In this document: positions 31,341 to 39,334 of the stretch, piece after piece
How positions within the stretch are numbered: position 1 is the first letter of the stretch
How the letters are laid out: every line of letters starts with the position of its first letter
Assembly: GCF_026017845.1 (NCBI RefSeq)
Contig: NZ_CP100416.1
Coordinates: 8,638,727 to 8,678,191 of the forward strand
Direction of reading: 5' to 3'
DNA from: Amycolatopsis mediterranei
GTDB lineage: Bacteria; Actinomycetota; Actinomycetes; Mycobacteriales; Pseudonocardiaceae
Length of the DNA: 39,465 bases
Made by a program: the position numbers and the translations under genes
The notes under the pieces: model-generated
What the model was told of the DNA's origin: nothing
Seen by the model: only the letters and a program-made list of their open reading frames with translations
Database searches by the model: none

Positions 31341-32921
31341 TCACTTCTTGCAGGCGGGCGGCTGGCACATGAGCTTGCTCAGTGCCTGGTAGAAGACGTC
31401 GGAGATCTTGCGCGGGTCGGGCGTGGTGAAGGACTCGCCGCCGGTCGCGGCCGACACCTGGCGCAGCTCGCTCGCGTCGATGTCCGGGCCGATGCCGATC
31501 CCGATCACGGGCAGCGGTTTCCGCGGGTCCTGCAGCCGGCCGAGCTCGGCGAGCAGGCCGGGCAGCCCGATCGAGTCGTCGTCCTCGTTGCGGCCGTCGG
31601 TGAGCACGACGACGACGTTGATCCGGCCGAGCTGCCAGCTCTGCCGGGCGTTCTGGTAGGCGGCGAGGATCGAGTCGTACAGCCCGGTCGCGCCGCCGGG
31701 CTTCGGCTTGACCGCCTGCAGTGTCGCCACCCCGCCCGCGGCGAGCTGCTGGGAGATCGGCCGCATCGGCAGCAGTTCCTTGTAGTCCTTGGGCCCGTCC
31801 AGCTTGGTCGAGAACAGCCAGAGGCCGATCTCGGTCGTCGGCTTGAACAGCCCGAGCCCCTGCGTCGCGGCTTCGAGCGTGAGCGCCATCCGGCTGCGGC
31901 CGGTGCCGGGCACGGTGGCGGCCATCGAGCCGGAGACGTCGAGCAGCACCTGGACGCGGGCGCTGAGGTTCGCCCCGGCCCACGCCTGGAGCACCCCGTA
32001 CATCGCTTCGGGCGTGGGCGGCCCGGCCGGGCGCGGGGCGGCGTTCGTGCGGGTGTCGCGCGGCCGGTCGCCGAGCAGCTGCCCGGACGGCGTCCGGAAC
32101 CCGCCGTCCGCGAACGCCTTGGTCGCGGTCTGGTCGAGCAGCAGCCGCAGGAACCGCTCGGCCGCCGAGCGCGAGGCCTCCGAGGCCCGCGGCAGCACGA
32201 CGTACGGGTAGTCGAAGCTCGGCACGCCGGCAGCGGGGTAGGCGGCGACGAGCTTGCGGGCCAGCACCGATTGCTCCGACGCCGGCCACGCGGTGAACGG
32301 CTGCTTCACCGCCGAGAGCTTGCGGATCTCCTCGGTGAAGGCCGCGGCCGGGTCGGGCGCGTCCTTGGTCACCTGCTGCAGGCCGATCAGCGCGCCGATG
32401 GCGGCCGGGTCCCGGCCCGGATCGGGCAGCCCGACCGGGCTCCCGGCGAGCACGTCCGACCACGACGGCGACTTCCCCGGCCAGCCGGCCTGCTTCGCGA
32501 CGTCGTCGGTCAGCGCGAGCACCACCGGCGAGCTCGCCACCGGCTGGCCGGACTCGGGGAGGTTCCACGCGCCGCCGTCGCGGGCCTGCAGCAGCCAGGT
32601 GCTCGACTCCGGCACCCAGACGTCGGGGCCGTTCGCGCCGTTGGCCTCCAGCGCCGTCGCGGTGGCCGTCGACGGGCTCGCGGTGACCTCCACGGAGTAG
32701 CAGTCCCGCTCCGGGACGGTCCGGGCGAGCGCGGTCAGCACCGGCGCGATGTCCGGCGCGGCCGTGACGTGCACCGGGGTGGTGGTGTCGCAGCCGCTGC
32801 CGGCCAGCCGGTTCCTCAGGTAGTCGAACCCGGCCCATGCGAGCAGCGCGACCACGAGCAGCGCGCTCAGGACGACGACCCGAGCGTCGATCCGCCGGGC
32901 CCGCGCCGGGTGTGCCGCCAA
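31341..32921 (-). CDS. extracellular solute-binding plus von Willebrand A domain protein
   Basis: This 526-residue protein is anchored by one N-terminal span (VVVLSALLVVALLAWAGFDY, residues 15-34). Outside it has a periplasmic-binding-protein-like domain (about 45-290, PVHVTAAPDIAPVLTALA, then GPDVWVPESSTWL). A VWA domain follows with the metal-site motif DVSGSMA at 328-334, then TGLYDSILAAYQNA and VVVLTDGRNEDD. The MIDAS residues DxSxS, Thr and Asp are kept. The family binds partner proteins or ligands through metal, but what it handles here is unknown. It reads from a TTG at 32921 with AAGGA seven bases upstream and precedes the GT-C-like gene by eight bases. Confidence 0.85.
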   Translation of the reverse strand: MAAHPARARRIDARVVVLSALLVVALLAWAGFDYLRNRLAGSGCDTTTPVHVTAAPDIAPVLTALARTVPERDCYSVEVTASPSTATATALEANGANGPDVWVPESSTWLLQARDGGAWNLPESGQPVASSPVVLALTDDVAKQAGWPGKSPSWSDVLAGSPVGLPDPGRDPAAIGALIGLQQVTKDAPDPAAAFTEEIRKLSAVKQPFTAWPASEQSVLARKLVAAYPAAGVPSFDYPYVVLPRASEASRSAAERFLRLLLDQTATKAFADGGFRTPSGQLLGDRPRDTRTNAAPRPAGPPTPEAMYGVLQAWAGANLSARVQVLLDVSGSMAATVPGTGRSRMALTLEAATQGLGLFKPTTEIGLWLFSTKLDGPKDYKELLPMRPISQQLAAGGVATLQAVKPKPGGATGLYDSILAAYQNARQSWQLGRINVVVVLTDGRNEDDDSIGLPGLLAELGRLQDPRKPLPVIGIGIGPDIDASELRQVSAATGGESFTTPDPRKISDVFYQALSKLMCQPPACKK

Positions 32922-32945
32922 TGCACGTCCTTCCCTCGTGAGGTG

Positions 32946-32960
32946 CTGGCAGCTTGCCAG
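32946..32960. promoter_or_regulatory. small palindrome CTGGCA-N3-TGCCAG
   Basis: CTGGCA (32946-32951) and TGCCAG (32955-32960) are exact reverse complements around GCT, 25 bases upstream of the VWA gene start. It could be an operator or a leader hairpin. Nothing else nearby supports a choice. Confidence 0.4.
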
Positions 32961-33181
32961 CCGGGTGAGCGGGAAGCCAGTACCGGAAGCAGAACGTCAC
33001 CATCGGCGCGTGAGCCTGCGGTGAAGGGCGGCCCACGTGCAGCCGTTTTGGTGATTCACGCTGCGGTGTCGCGCTTTCCGCTTGACGACCGTCCCACGCG
33101 GGTAATTGCACGATGACGGCCCGTGAAAACGATTTCGCCGTCCTTTCCCCGGCGATACGGCACCGAACGGAGGCCGAACCC

Positions 33182-33973
33182 GTGCGCACGATGTACGACG
33201 CGGTGACGGCCGCGAACATCCCCGCGGACGCCCGGATGGTCGCGGGCTACATCGACCGGATCAAGCTGGCCCCCTGGACGCCGGCGGACTGGGCGCGGTT
33301 CCCCCACGCGGTCAAGGTCACCATCGTCAAGAAGGCCGGCACGAACGACGGGCACGTCCTCGACGTCGAGCCCGGCGACGCCACCCCGGCCGAGGCGCCG
33401 GGCTGGGTCCGGATGCGCCGCGCGGCGGGCGCCGACCCGACGGTCTACTGCAACCTTTCGACCTGGCCGTCGGTGCGGGCGGCGTTCTCCGCCGCCGGCG
33501 TCGCCGAGCCGCACTACTGGATCGCCCGCTACGACGGCGATCCCGCCATCCCCGCCGGCGCGATCGCCAAGCAGTACCGCGGGAACGTCGCCCCGGGCTA
33601 CGACCTGTCGTCCGTCGCCGACTACTGGCCCGGAGTGGACGGCCCTGCGAGTGGAGTGGAGATCATGGAACGCATCACCGTCACCCCGCCGAACGCCGCG
33701 GAGAACGCGGTGCGGGTGTTCCTGTCCGGCAGCCCCGCCGCGGCGGTCGTGATCCGCCCGCGCCTCGGCGGCGACGGCTTCGCGAACCCGATGTGGGTGG
33801 GCGACATCTACGCCTGGGGCAGCGACCACCAGGGCATCGGCCACAACCCCACCCAGACGGGCGGGTACGACTCGAAGCTGACTTCGCACCGGCGCTACGA
33901 CCTGCCGGGTGCGCTGTGGGCCGACATCAACTACAGCGCGGCCGAGCCCTTCGAGATCGACATCGTCGGGTAG
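33182..33973 (+). CDS. unknown protein with a TIM-barrel-like (GH25/DUF1906-type) first half
   Basis: This protein of about 263 residues lacks a signal peptide. The first 150 residues run MVAGYIDRIKLAPWTPADWA, then VLDVEPGDATP, PTVYCNLSTWPSVRAAF and HYWIARYDGDPAIPAGAIAK QY before DLSSVADYWPG. This order of acidic, aromatic and YCN/YWIA/KQY strings resembles glycoside-hydrolase-like barrels used in lysozymes and actinophage proteins. The second half (EIMERITVTPPNAAENAVRV) is a beta-rich module of unknown role. GTG 33182 is chosen for a GGAGG eight bases before it; ATG 33113 would add 23 residues. The 3' end is three bases from the stop of the MocR gene on the other strand. Confidence 0.6.
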   Translation: MRTMYDAVTAANIPADARMVAGYIDRIKLAPWTPADWARFPHAVKVTIVKKAGTNDGHVLDVEPGDATPAEAPGWVRMRRAAGADPTVYCNLSTWPSVRAAFSAAGVAEPHYWIARYDGDPAIPAGAIAKQYRGNVAPGYDLSSVADYWPGVDGPASGVEIMERITVTPPNAAENAVRVFLSGSPAAAVVIRPRLGGDGFANPMWVGDIYAWGSDHQGIGHNPTQTGGYDSKLTSHRRYDLPGALWADINYSAAEPFEIDIVG

Positions 33974-33976
33974 TCC

Positions 33977-35377
33977 TCACGCCGGCGGCAGCGCGCGGCA
34001 CAGCGCGTCGAGGGCCGCCGGGTAAGCGTGTTCCGGTGGCGTCGCGTAGCCGACGACCAATCCGTCCATTGTGGACATCGTGCTGTCCGGGTGGCGGAAG
34101 GCCGCCAGCCCGTCCAGCGCCAGGCCCTGCCAGGCCGCGGCCTTCAGCGCGGCCTTCTCGGTGCCCGGCGGAAGCCGCAGGACGGCGTGCAGGCCGGCGG
34201 CGATGCCCGTGGGTGTCACGTGCGGTGCCCGCTCGGCGAGCGCCGTCACCAGCTGGTCGCGGCGGTGGCGGTAGCGCTGGCGCATCCGGCGGATGTGCCG
34301 GTCGTACGCGCCCGACGTCAGGAACTCGGCCAGGGTCAGCTGATCGAGCACACCCGCCCACGCCTCGCGCTCGCCCTTCACCGCGAGCACCGGGTCGACG
34401 AGGTGCGCGGGGAGCACCAGCCAGCCCAGGCGCACCGCGGGCGAGAGGCTCTTGCTGACCGAACCGGCGTAGACGACGTGCTCGGGGTCGAGGCCCTGGA
34501 CCGCGCCGACCGGCTTGCGGTCGTAGCGGAATTCCCCGTCGTAGTCGTCCTCGATGAGCACGCCGCCGGTCGCGCGGACGTGCCCGACGACCGCGGTGCG
34601 GCGGTCGTGGTGCAGCGGGCCGCCGGTCGGGAACTGGTGCGCGGGCGTCAGCAGCACCGACGGGACGTCGAGGTCTTCGACGCGCGCGCCGTGTTCGTCC
34701 AGGGCCAGCGGGATCGTCGGCACGCCGGCGGTGGCGAAGATCGACCGGTGGAACGCGAGCCCGTAGGACTCGACGGCGAGCGGTCCCCGCAACACGGCCG
34801 GGAACAGCAGCCGCAGGGCGTGGGCGAACCCCGAGCACACGACGATCCGCTCCGGTGACGTCCGCACGCCACGGGCCCGCGCGAGGTACTGGGCCAGCGC
34901 CTCCCGCAGCTCCGGGCGGCCGCGCGGGTCGCCGGGGCCGAAGGCGTCGTGCGGGGCCACGTTCAGCGCGCGGCGCGCGGCGGCGAGCCATTCGGTGCGC
35001 GGGAACGACGTCGCGTCCGGCTGCCCCTGGCGGAGGTGGTACGCCGGGTTCGACGCCGGTGGCTTCCGAGCCGGCGCCCGGACCGGCTTGAGGGGCTCGG
35101 CGCGCTCGGCGACGCGGGTGCCGGAGCCCTGGACGGCGGTGAGCCAGCCTTCGGCGACCAGTTCGGCGTAGGCGTCGGCGACGGTGTTGCGGGCCAGGCC
35201 GAGGTCGGCGGCCAGCGACCGGTAGGGCGGCAGCCGGGTGCCCGGAGCGAGCCGCCCGGCGCGGACGGCGTCCCGCAGGGCGGTGATCAGCGCGGCGCGC
35301 TTGCCGCCGGGTCCGGTCAGCTCCAGGTGCAGGTCGGCGCCGAGCCGCTCCCCCGAATTGACCCACTCTTTTGCCAC
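33977..35377 (-). CDS. MocR/PdxR-family transcriptional regulator
   Basis: This 466-residue regulator fuses a GntR-type winged helix (residues about 15-85: LITALRDAVRAGRLAPGTRL, then YRSLAADLGLARNTVADAYA) to a fold-type I aminotransferase-like domain. The PLP lysine is Lys309 in YAGSVSKSLSPAVRLGW, and the dinucleotide-like DDYDGEFRYDR is the aspartate-bearing motif. Members sense PLP or amino compounds, and many control vitamin B6 or amino-acid genes. The ATG at 35377 is 48 bases from the divergent AhpD-like gene at 35425, so it most likely governs that gene and the MFS behind it. Whether it represses or activates cannot be said. Confidence 0.88.
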   Translation of the reverse strand: MAKEWVNSGERLGADLHLELTGPGGKRAALITALRDAVRAGRLAPGTRLPPYRSLAADLGLARNTVADAYAELVAEGWLTAVQGSGTRVAERAEPLKPVRAPARKPPASNPAYHLRQGQPDATSFPRTEWLAAARRALNVAPHDAFGPGDPRGRPELREALAQYLARARGVRTSPERIVVCSGFAHALRLLFPAVLRGPLAVESYGLAFHRSIFATAGVPTIPLALDEHGARVEDLDVPSVLLTPAHQFPTGGPLHHDRRTAVVGHVRATGGVLIEDDYDGEFRYDRKPVGAVQGLDPEHVVYAGSVSKSLSPAVRLGWLVLPAHLVDPVLAVKGEREAWAGVLDQLTLAEFLTSGAYDRHIRRMRQRYRHRRDQLVTALAERAPHVTPTGIAAGLHAVLRLPPGTEKAALKAAAWQGLALDGLAAFRHPDSTMSTMDGLVVGYATPPEHAYPAALDALCRALPPA

Positions 35378-35424
35378 GGAAGTGCACCCTATACGGAGGT
35401 CAAACCGGCCCTAGATTTCTGGTC

Positions 35425-35886
35425 ATGACGAACTCCCGCATCAACTTCGCCAAGACCGCCCCGAAGGCCTTCAAGGCCCTGATCGGCTTCGACGCCGCCG
35501 CCCGCGCCGGGCTCGACCCCGCACTGGTCGAGCTGGTCCAGATCCGCGCGTCGCAGCTCAACCGCTGCGCGTACTGCCTGCACATGCACACCTCCGACGC
35601 CCGCAAGGCCGGCGAAAGCGAGGAGCGGCTGCACATGGTCGCCGTGTGGCACGAGGCCGGGCACTTCTTCAGCGAGAAGGAGCGCGCCGCGCTGGCGCTG
35701 ACCGAAGCGGTCACGCTCATCCACGAAGGTGGCGTCCCCGACGACGTCTACGCCGGGGCGCTCGAGCAGTTCGGCGAGGAAGAACTGGCCCAGCTACTCG
35801 CGCTGATCTTCACGATCAACACGTGGAACCGCATCGCCATCGCAGGCGCGAAGGTGCCGGGCACGGACGAGCGAGTGGCGCGATGA
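35425..35886 (+). CDS. carboxymuconolactone decarboxylase/AhpD-like protein
   Basis: This 153-residue alpha-helical protein of the CMD/AhpD superfamily carries the redox motif CAYCLHMH near residues 50-57, with ExxQIRASQLNR just before; the two Cys and the His are typical of AhpD-like peroxidase adaptors. Members reduce peroxides or disulfides or act on lactones; the Cys-x-x-Cys favours a redox role. ATG 35425 starts it. The stop overlaps the next gene's ATG by four bases (ATGA), so it is translationally coupled to the MFS exporter, and the divergent MocR gene is the likely regulator. Confidence 0.88.
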   Translation: MTNSRINFAKTAPKAFKALIGFDAAARAGLDPALVELVQIRASQLNRCAYCLHMHTSDARKAGESEERLHMVAVWHEAGHFFSEKERAALALTEAVTLIHEGGVPDDVYAGALEQFGEEELAQLLALIFTINTWNRIAIAGAKVPGTDERVAR

Positions 35887-37283
35887 GCCGCCGCCCGGGC
35901 GCGGTGCTGGCCCTGCTGGCCTTCGCGCAGCTGATCATCTCCCTCGACTACAACATCGTGTACGTGGCCCTGCCGGACATCGGCCGTGCCCTCGGGTTCG
36001 GCGCCCAGAGCCTGCAGTGGGTGGTGAGCGCCTACGCCGTGGCCTTCGGCGGGGCGCTCCTGCTGGGCGGGCGGGCCTGCGACCTGTTCGGCCCGCGCCG
36101 GGTCTTCGCACTGGGGTGTGCGCTCTACGCGGGTTCGTCGCTGGCCGGCGGGCTGGCCGGAGACCCCGGCCTGCTCGTCGCGGCCCGCGCCGGCCAGGGC
36201 CTGGGCGGCGCGCTGCTCTTCCCGGCGACGATGACGCTGGTCAGCACTTCCTTCGCGGCCGGCCGCGAACGCAACCGCGCGTTCGCGGTGTGGGGCACGG
36301 CGGGCGGCAGCGGCATGATCCTCGGCTCGCTGCTGGGCGGGGTGCTGACGCAGGCGTTCGGCTGGGCGGCGGTGTTCTTCGTGAACGTCCCGCTGGCCGC
36401 GGCCGCCGCGGTGCTCGCCTTTCCGCTGCCGGCCAGGGATCCGGCCCGGGAGCCCGGCCGCCGGTTCGACCTCGCCGGCGCGCTGACCGCGACACTCGGC
36501 ACGACGCTGGTGGTGTTCGCCCTGGTCGAAGGCCCGGAGCTGGGCTGGACGTCGGCCGTGGTGCTCGGCACGGCGACGGCGGGGCTCGCGCTGCTGGCCG
36601 CGTTCGCCGCGATCGAACGCCGGAGCCGCGACCCGCTGCTGCCGCCGCGGCTGCTGCGGGACCGCAACCTCGGCACCGGCGTGGTGGTGACGTTCCTGTA
36701 CATGGGCACGTTCGGCACGCTGCTGTACTTCCTGACCGGGTACTTCCAGGGCGTGCACGGCTACGGCGCACTGGCGACGGGACTGGCCTTCGGCGTGCCG
36801 ATGGTGGCGATCGCGGCCGGCTCCCAGGCCGCGGGCCGGCTGGCGACCCGCTGCGGAACCCGCGCGACGCTGGTGGCTTCCCTGGTCGTCGGCGGCGCCG
36901 GCGCGGTGGTCCTGGGGCTGTCGATGACGCTGGAGGCGTCCTACCTGGCGCTGGTACCGGCCCTGGTGGTGCTGGGCCTGGGCCAGGGCGCGGGCTACAC
37001 GCTGATGTTCGGCGCGGCGGCGGCCGGGATCCCGGCGGCCGACCAGGGGGTGGCGTCCGGGGTGGCGTCGACGGCCCAGCAGGTCGGCGGCTCGGTGGGC
37101 TTGGCGGTGTTCGTCGCGGTGGCCAACGCGGGCACGCACGGGCTGCCGGGCGAGGCCCTTCGAGTGGCCACAGTGGACGGTCTGCGTACGGCGGTGTTGT
37201 TGGCGGCAGCGGGGATCGCGCTGACCGCGGTGGCGGCCCTGCGCTTCCACGGGCCGCGGCGAGCGGTGGCCGTCCCGGTCTGA
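35883..37283 (+). CDS. MFS drug exporter (DHA2/EmrB-QacA type)
   Basis: This 466-residue permease has about 14 membrane spans. DHA2 landmarks are the opening LDYNIVYVALPDIGRALGF (motif D1 region), GGRACDLFGPRRVFALG between spans 2 and 3 (motif A), and an antiporter-like GGSGMILGSLLGGVLTQAFG in span 5 (motif C). It is expected to export a hydrophobic compound in exchange for protons. Its ATG overlaps the stop of the AhpD-like gene, so the pair is coexpressed, probably under the MocR regulator. A long hairpin terminator follows, shared with the convergent MFS gene. Confidence 0.88.
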   Translation: MSRRPGAVLALLAFAQLIISLDYNIVYVALPDIGRALGFGAQSLQWVVSAYAVAFGGALLLGGRACDLFGPRRVFALGCALYAGSSLAGGLAGDPGLLVAARAGQGLGGALLFPATMTLVSTSFAAGRERNRAFAVWGTAGGSGMILGSLLGGVLTQAFGWAAVFFVNVPLAAAAAVLAFPLPARDPAREPGRRFDLAGALTATLGTTLVVFALVEGPELGWTSAVVLGTATAGLALLAAFAAIERRSRDPLLPPRLLRDRNLGTGVVVTFLYMGTFGTLLYFLTGYFQGVHGYGALATGLAFGVPMVAIAAGSQAAGRLATRCGTRATLVASLVVGGAGAVVLGLSMTLEASYLALVPALVVLGLGQGAGYTLMFGAAAAGIPAADQGVASGVASTAQQVGGSVGLAVFVAVANAGTHGLPGEALRVATVDGLRTAVLLAAAGIALTAVAALRFHGPRRAVAVPV

Positions 37284-37339
37284 GCAGCCCCCGTTTTCCA
37301 CGCTCCCGGAGGGCACCGACGAATTCCGGCGCCGGAGCG

Positions 37340-37383
37340 ACGCGGAAGGACCACCATCCCCGACGATGGTGGTCCTTCCGCGT
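37340..37383. terminator. strong bidirectional hairpin terminator
   Basis: The arms at 37340-37358 and 37365-37383 are 19 bases long and pair perfectly around a six-base loop; the left arm starts ACGCGGAAGG and ends CCATC. It lies between two convergent MFS genes (stops at 37283 and 37400) and should end both transcripts. Confidence 0.9.
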
Positions 37384-37399
37384 TTCCCGATCAGCCGGC

Positions 37400-38857
37400 T
37401 CAGTCGGCGAGAGCGAGCAACTCCTCCTCGACGACCGGCTCCTCGACGGTCCGCTTCCGGGCCACCAGACCGCTCGCCGCGACCAGCAGGCCCAGCACCG
37501 CGATCCCGGTGACCACGGTCAACGCCGGTGTCAGCCCGGTCAGCAGGGCCGCCGGTGACGCTTCACGGCCGCCGTTGGCGGTCAGGACCGCCGTCACCAC
37601 CGCCAGGCCGATCGCCCCGCCCACCTGCAGTGACGTGTTGAGCAGACCGCCGGCCAGGCCCTGCTCGTTGTCCGAGACGCCCGCCGTGGCCTGGATGTTG
37701 AGCGACGAGAACGCCAGCGTGAAGCCGATGCCGAGCAGGATCATGCTGGGCAGCACGCTGCCCGCGTAGCCCGAGTGCTCGTCGATGCGCAGGAACAGCG
37801 CGTAGCCGATGACGTGCGCGACCACGCCCGCGAAGATCGTGCGCGGCGTGCCCAGCCGGTCGATCAGCGGCTCGATGCGCGGGGAACCGAACGCCACGAT
37901 CAGCGCCGCCGGCAGGAAGCCCAGCGCCGTCTGCAGCGCGGACCAGCCCAGCACTCGCTGCAGGTACAGCATCACGACGAACTGGAAGCCGATGTACGCG
38001 CCGAAGAACAGCGCGCCGCCGAGGTTGGCGCGGGCCAGCGGGCCGGACTTCAGGATGCCCAGCCGCAGCAACGGGTGGCGGCTGCGCTTCTCGATGACCA
38101 CGAACGTCACCAGCAGGGCGAGCGCGACGGCGAACGTGATCAGCGTGCGCGGCGCGGCCCAGCCGACCTCCGGCGCCTCCACCACGCCGAACACCAGCAG
38201 CAGCGAACCGGCGGCGCCGGTGATGGCGCCCGGGAAGTCGTAGCCGCGGCCCTCTTCCCGCTGGTACGACGGGATCAGCTTCCACGCCGCGACCAGTGCC
38301 ACCAGGGCGATCGGCGCGGGCAGCAGGAACGTCCAGCGCCAGCCCACCTCGGTCAGCAGGCCGGAGAACACGAGACCGGCGGAGTAGCCGCTGGCGCCGA
38401 ACACGGCGAAGATGCTGATCGCCTTGTTGCGGGCCGGGCCCTCCTGGAACGTCGTGGTGATGATGGACAGTGCGGCCGGCGCCGTGAACGCGGCGGCCAG
38501 GCCCTTGATGAACCGGCTCGCGATGAGCAGCGCGCCGTCGTCGACGAGGCCGCCGAGCAGCGAGGCCAGTGCGAAGATCGCGACGGCGACGAGGAACACG
38601 CGGCGGCGGCCGAGCAGGTCGGCGGTGCGGCCGCCGAGCAGCAGCAGGCCGCCGTAACCGAGCACGTAACCGCTGACGACCCATTGCAGCGCGTTGGTGG
38701 ACAGGCCGAGGTCGGCCTGGATGGCCGGGAGCGCGACCCCGACCATCGACACGTCGAGCGCGTCGAGGCCGATGACGATCGAGACGGTGAGCAGGACACC
38801 CCAGAGACGTGCGTCCCACCGGGTCGAGGTGGTGGACAAGGACACGGAAGAACTCAT
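37400..38857 (-). CDS. MFS drug exporter (EmrB/QacA type) paired with MarR
   Basis: This 485-residue permease has 14 predicted membrane spans with DHA2 features: LDALDVSMVGVALPAIQADL in span 1, GGRTADLLGRRRVFLVA (motif A) between spans 2 and 3, and GASGYSAGLVFSGLLTEVGW (motif C) in span 5. It should export hydrophobic compounds such as an antibiotic or detergent. The C-terminal tail is acidic (VEEPVVEEELLALAD). The start is ATG 38857, with a -10 TAATGT exactly seven bases before it, which implies a leaderless mRNA. The divergent MarR gene begins at 38944 and the shared gap holds the operator array at 38865-38935. Confidence 0.9.
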   Translation of the reverse strand: MSSSVSLSTTSTRWDARLWGVLLTVSIVIGLDALDVSMVGVALPAIQADLGLSTNALQWVVSGYVLGYGGLLLLGGRTADLLGRRRVFLVAVAIFALASLLGGLVDDGALLIASRFIKGLAAAFTAPAALSIITTTFQEGPARNKAISIFAVFGASGYSAGLVFSGLLTEVGWRWTFLLPAPIALVALVAAWKLIPSYQREEGRGYDFPGAITGAAGSLLLVFGVVEAPEVGWAAPRTLITFAVALALLVTFVVIEKRSRHPLLRLGILKSGPLARANLGGALFFGAYIGFQFVVMLYLQRVLGWSALQTALGFLPAALIVAFGSPRIEPLIDRLGTPRTIFAGVVAHVIGYALFLRIDEHSGYAGSVLPSMILLGIGFTLAFSSLNIQATAGVSDNEQGLAGGLLNTSLQVGGAIGLAVVTAVLTANGGREASPAALLTGLTPALTVVTGIAVLGLLVAASGLVARKRTVEEPVVEEELLALAD

Positions 38858-38864
38858 GGCGGTG

Positions 38865-38893
38865 ACATTACATGCACACGCATCTAATGTCCA
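38865..38893 (-). promoter_or_regulatory. predicted leaderless promoter of the MFS gene
   Basis: On the minus strand TGGACA (38888-38893; five of six -35 bases) is followed after 17 bases by TAATGT (38865-38870), and seven bases later by the ATG at 38857. Operator units one and two overlap both boxes. Confidence 0.5.
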
Positions 38894-38935
38894 AGCATTT
38901 AATGTGTTTGCATCTGATGTCCGTGCATGCTAAGT
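38865..38935. promoter_or_regulatory. 15-bp-phased operator array between MFS and marR genes
   Basis: Units of 11 bases begin at 38865, 38880, 38895, 38910 and 38925. Units two to four are GCATCTAATGT, GCATTTAATGT and GCATCTGATGT; the first is ACATTACATGC, matching their reverse complement at 10 of 11 bases; the fifth is a weaker GCATGCTAAGT. Each core is a CAT-N5-ATG half-palindrome. The four-base spacers differ. The units cover both predicted promoters, as expected for an autoregulated MarR switch. Confidence 0.8.
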
Positions 38936-38936
38936 T
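38907..38936 (+). promoter_or_regulatory. predicted leaderless promoter of the marR gene
   Basis: TTTGCA (38907-38912, four of six -35 bases), an 18-base space and TAAGTT (38931-38936) precede the GTG at 38944 by seven bases, the spacing seen on the MFS side. Operator units four and five overlap it. Confidence 0.4.
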
Positions 38937-38943
38937 GGTCGCC

Positions 38944-39318
38944 GTGAGCGACGTCGCCGAGAAACAACTGGTCCAGGAGTGGCACGAGCTGCTGGCCCGC
39001 TACTCGGCCGTGTTCAGCACGCTGGAGTGCCGCCTGCAGGAGCGCCACGGCATCGGCGCGAACGAGTTCGAGGCCCTCGAGCGGCTCGCCACCTGCGACT
39101 TCAAGTGCCGCTCGGCCGACCTCACCGGCGCCATCCACCTCAGCCAGAGCGCCACGTCCCGGCTGGTCGCCCGCCTGGAGAAGGAGGGCCTGGTCGAGCG
39201 CGCGCTGTGCGAGGTGGACCGGCGCGGCATCTTCGTCACGATCACCGAGGCCGGCCGTGAGAAGTACTTCGCGGCGAAGCAGACGCACCGCGAGGTGCTG
39301 GCGGAAACCCTCCGCTAG
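38944..39318 (+). CDS. MarR-family transcriptional regulator
   Basis: This 124-residue winged-helix regulator has recognition and wing segments ADLTGAIHLSQSATSRLVAR and LEKEGLVERALCEVDRRGIF. Four Cys residues (in LEC, CDFKC and ALCEVD) are present; the CxxxC before the helix recurs in relatives, so thiol sensing is possible but not shown. MarR proteins are dimers that let go of DNA on ligand or oxidant binding. The GTG at 38944 fits a leaderless start. It is divergent from the MFS exporter, and the operator array lies between. An IS4-like element begins directly after the stop, so the 3' flank was rearranged. Confidence 0.88.
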   Translation: MSDVAEKQLVQEWHELLARYSAVFSTLECRLQERHGIGANEFEALERLATCDFKCRSADLTGAIHLSQSATSRLVARLEKEGLVERALCEVDRRGIFVTITEAGREKYFAAKQTHREVLAETLR

Positions 39319-39334
39319 CCCCAAAGCCGTTCAG

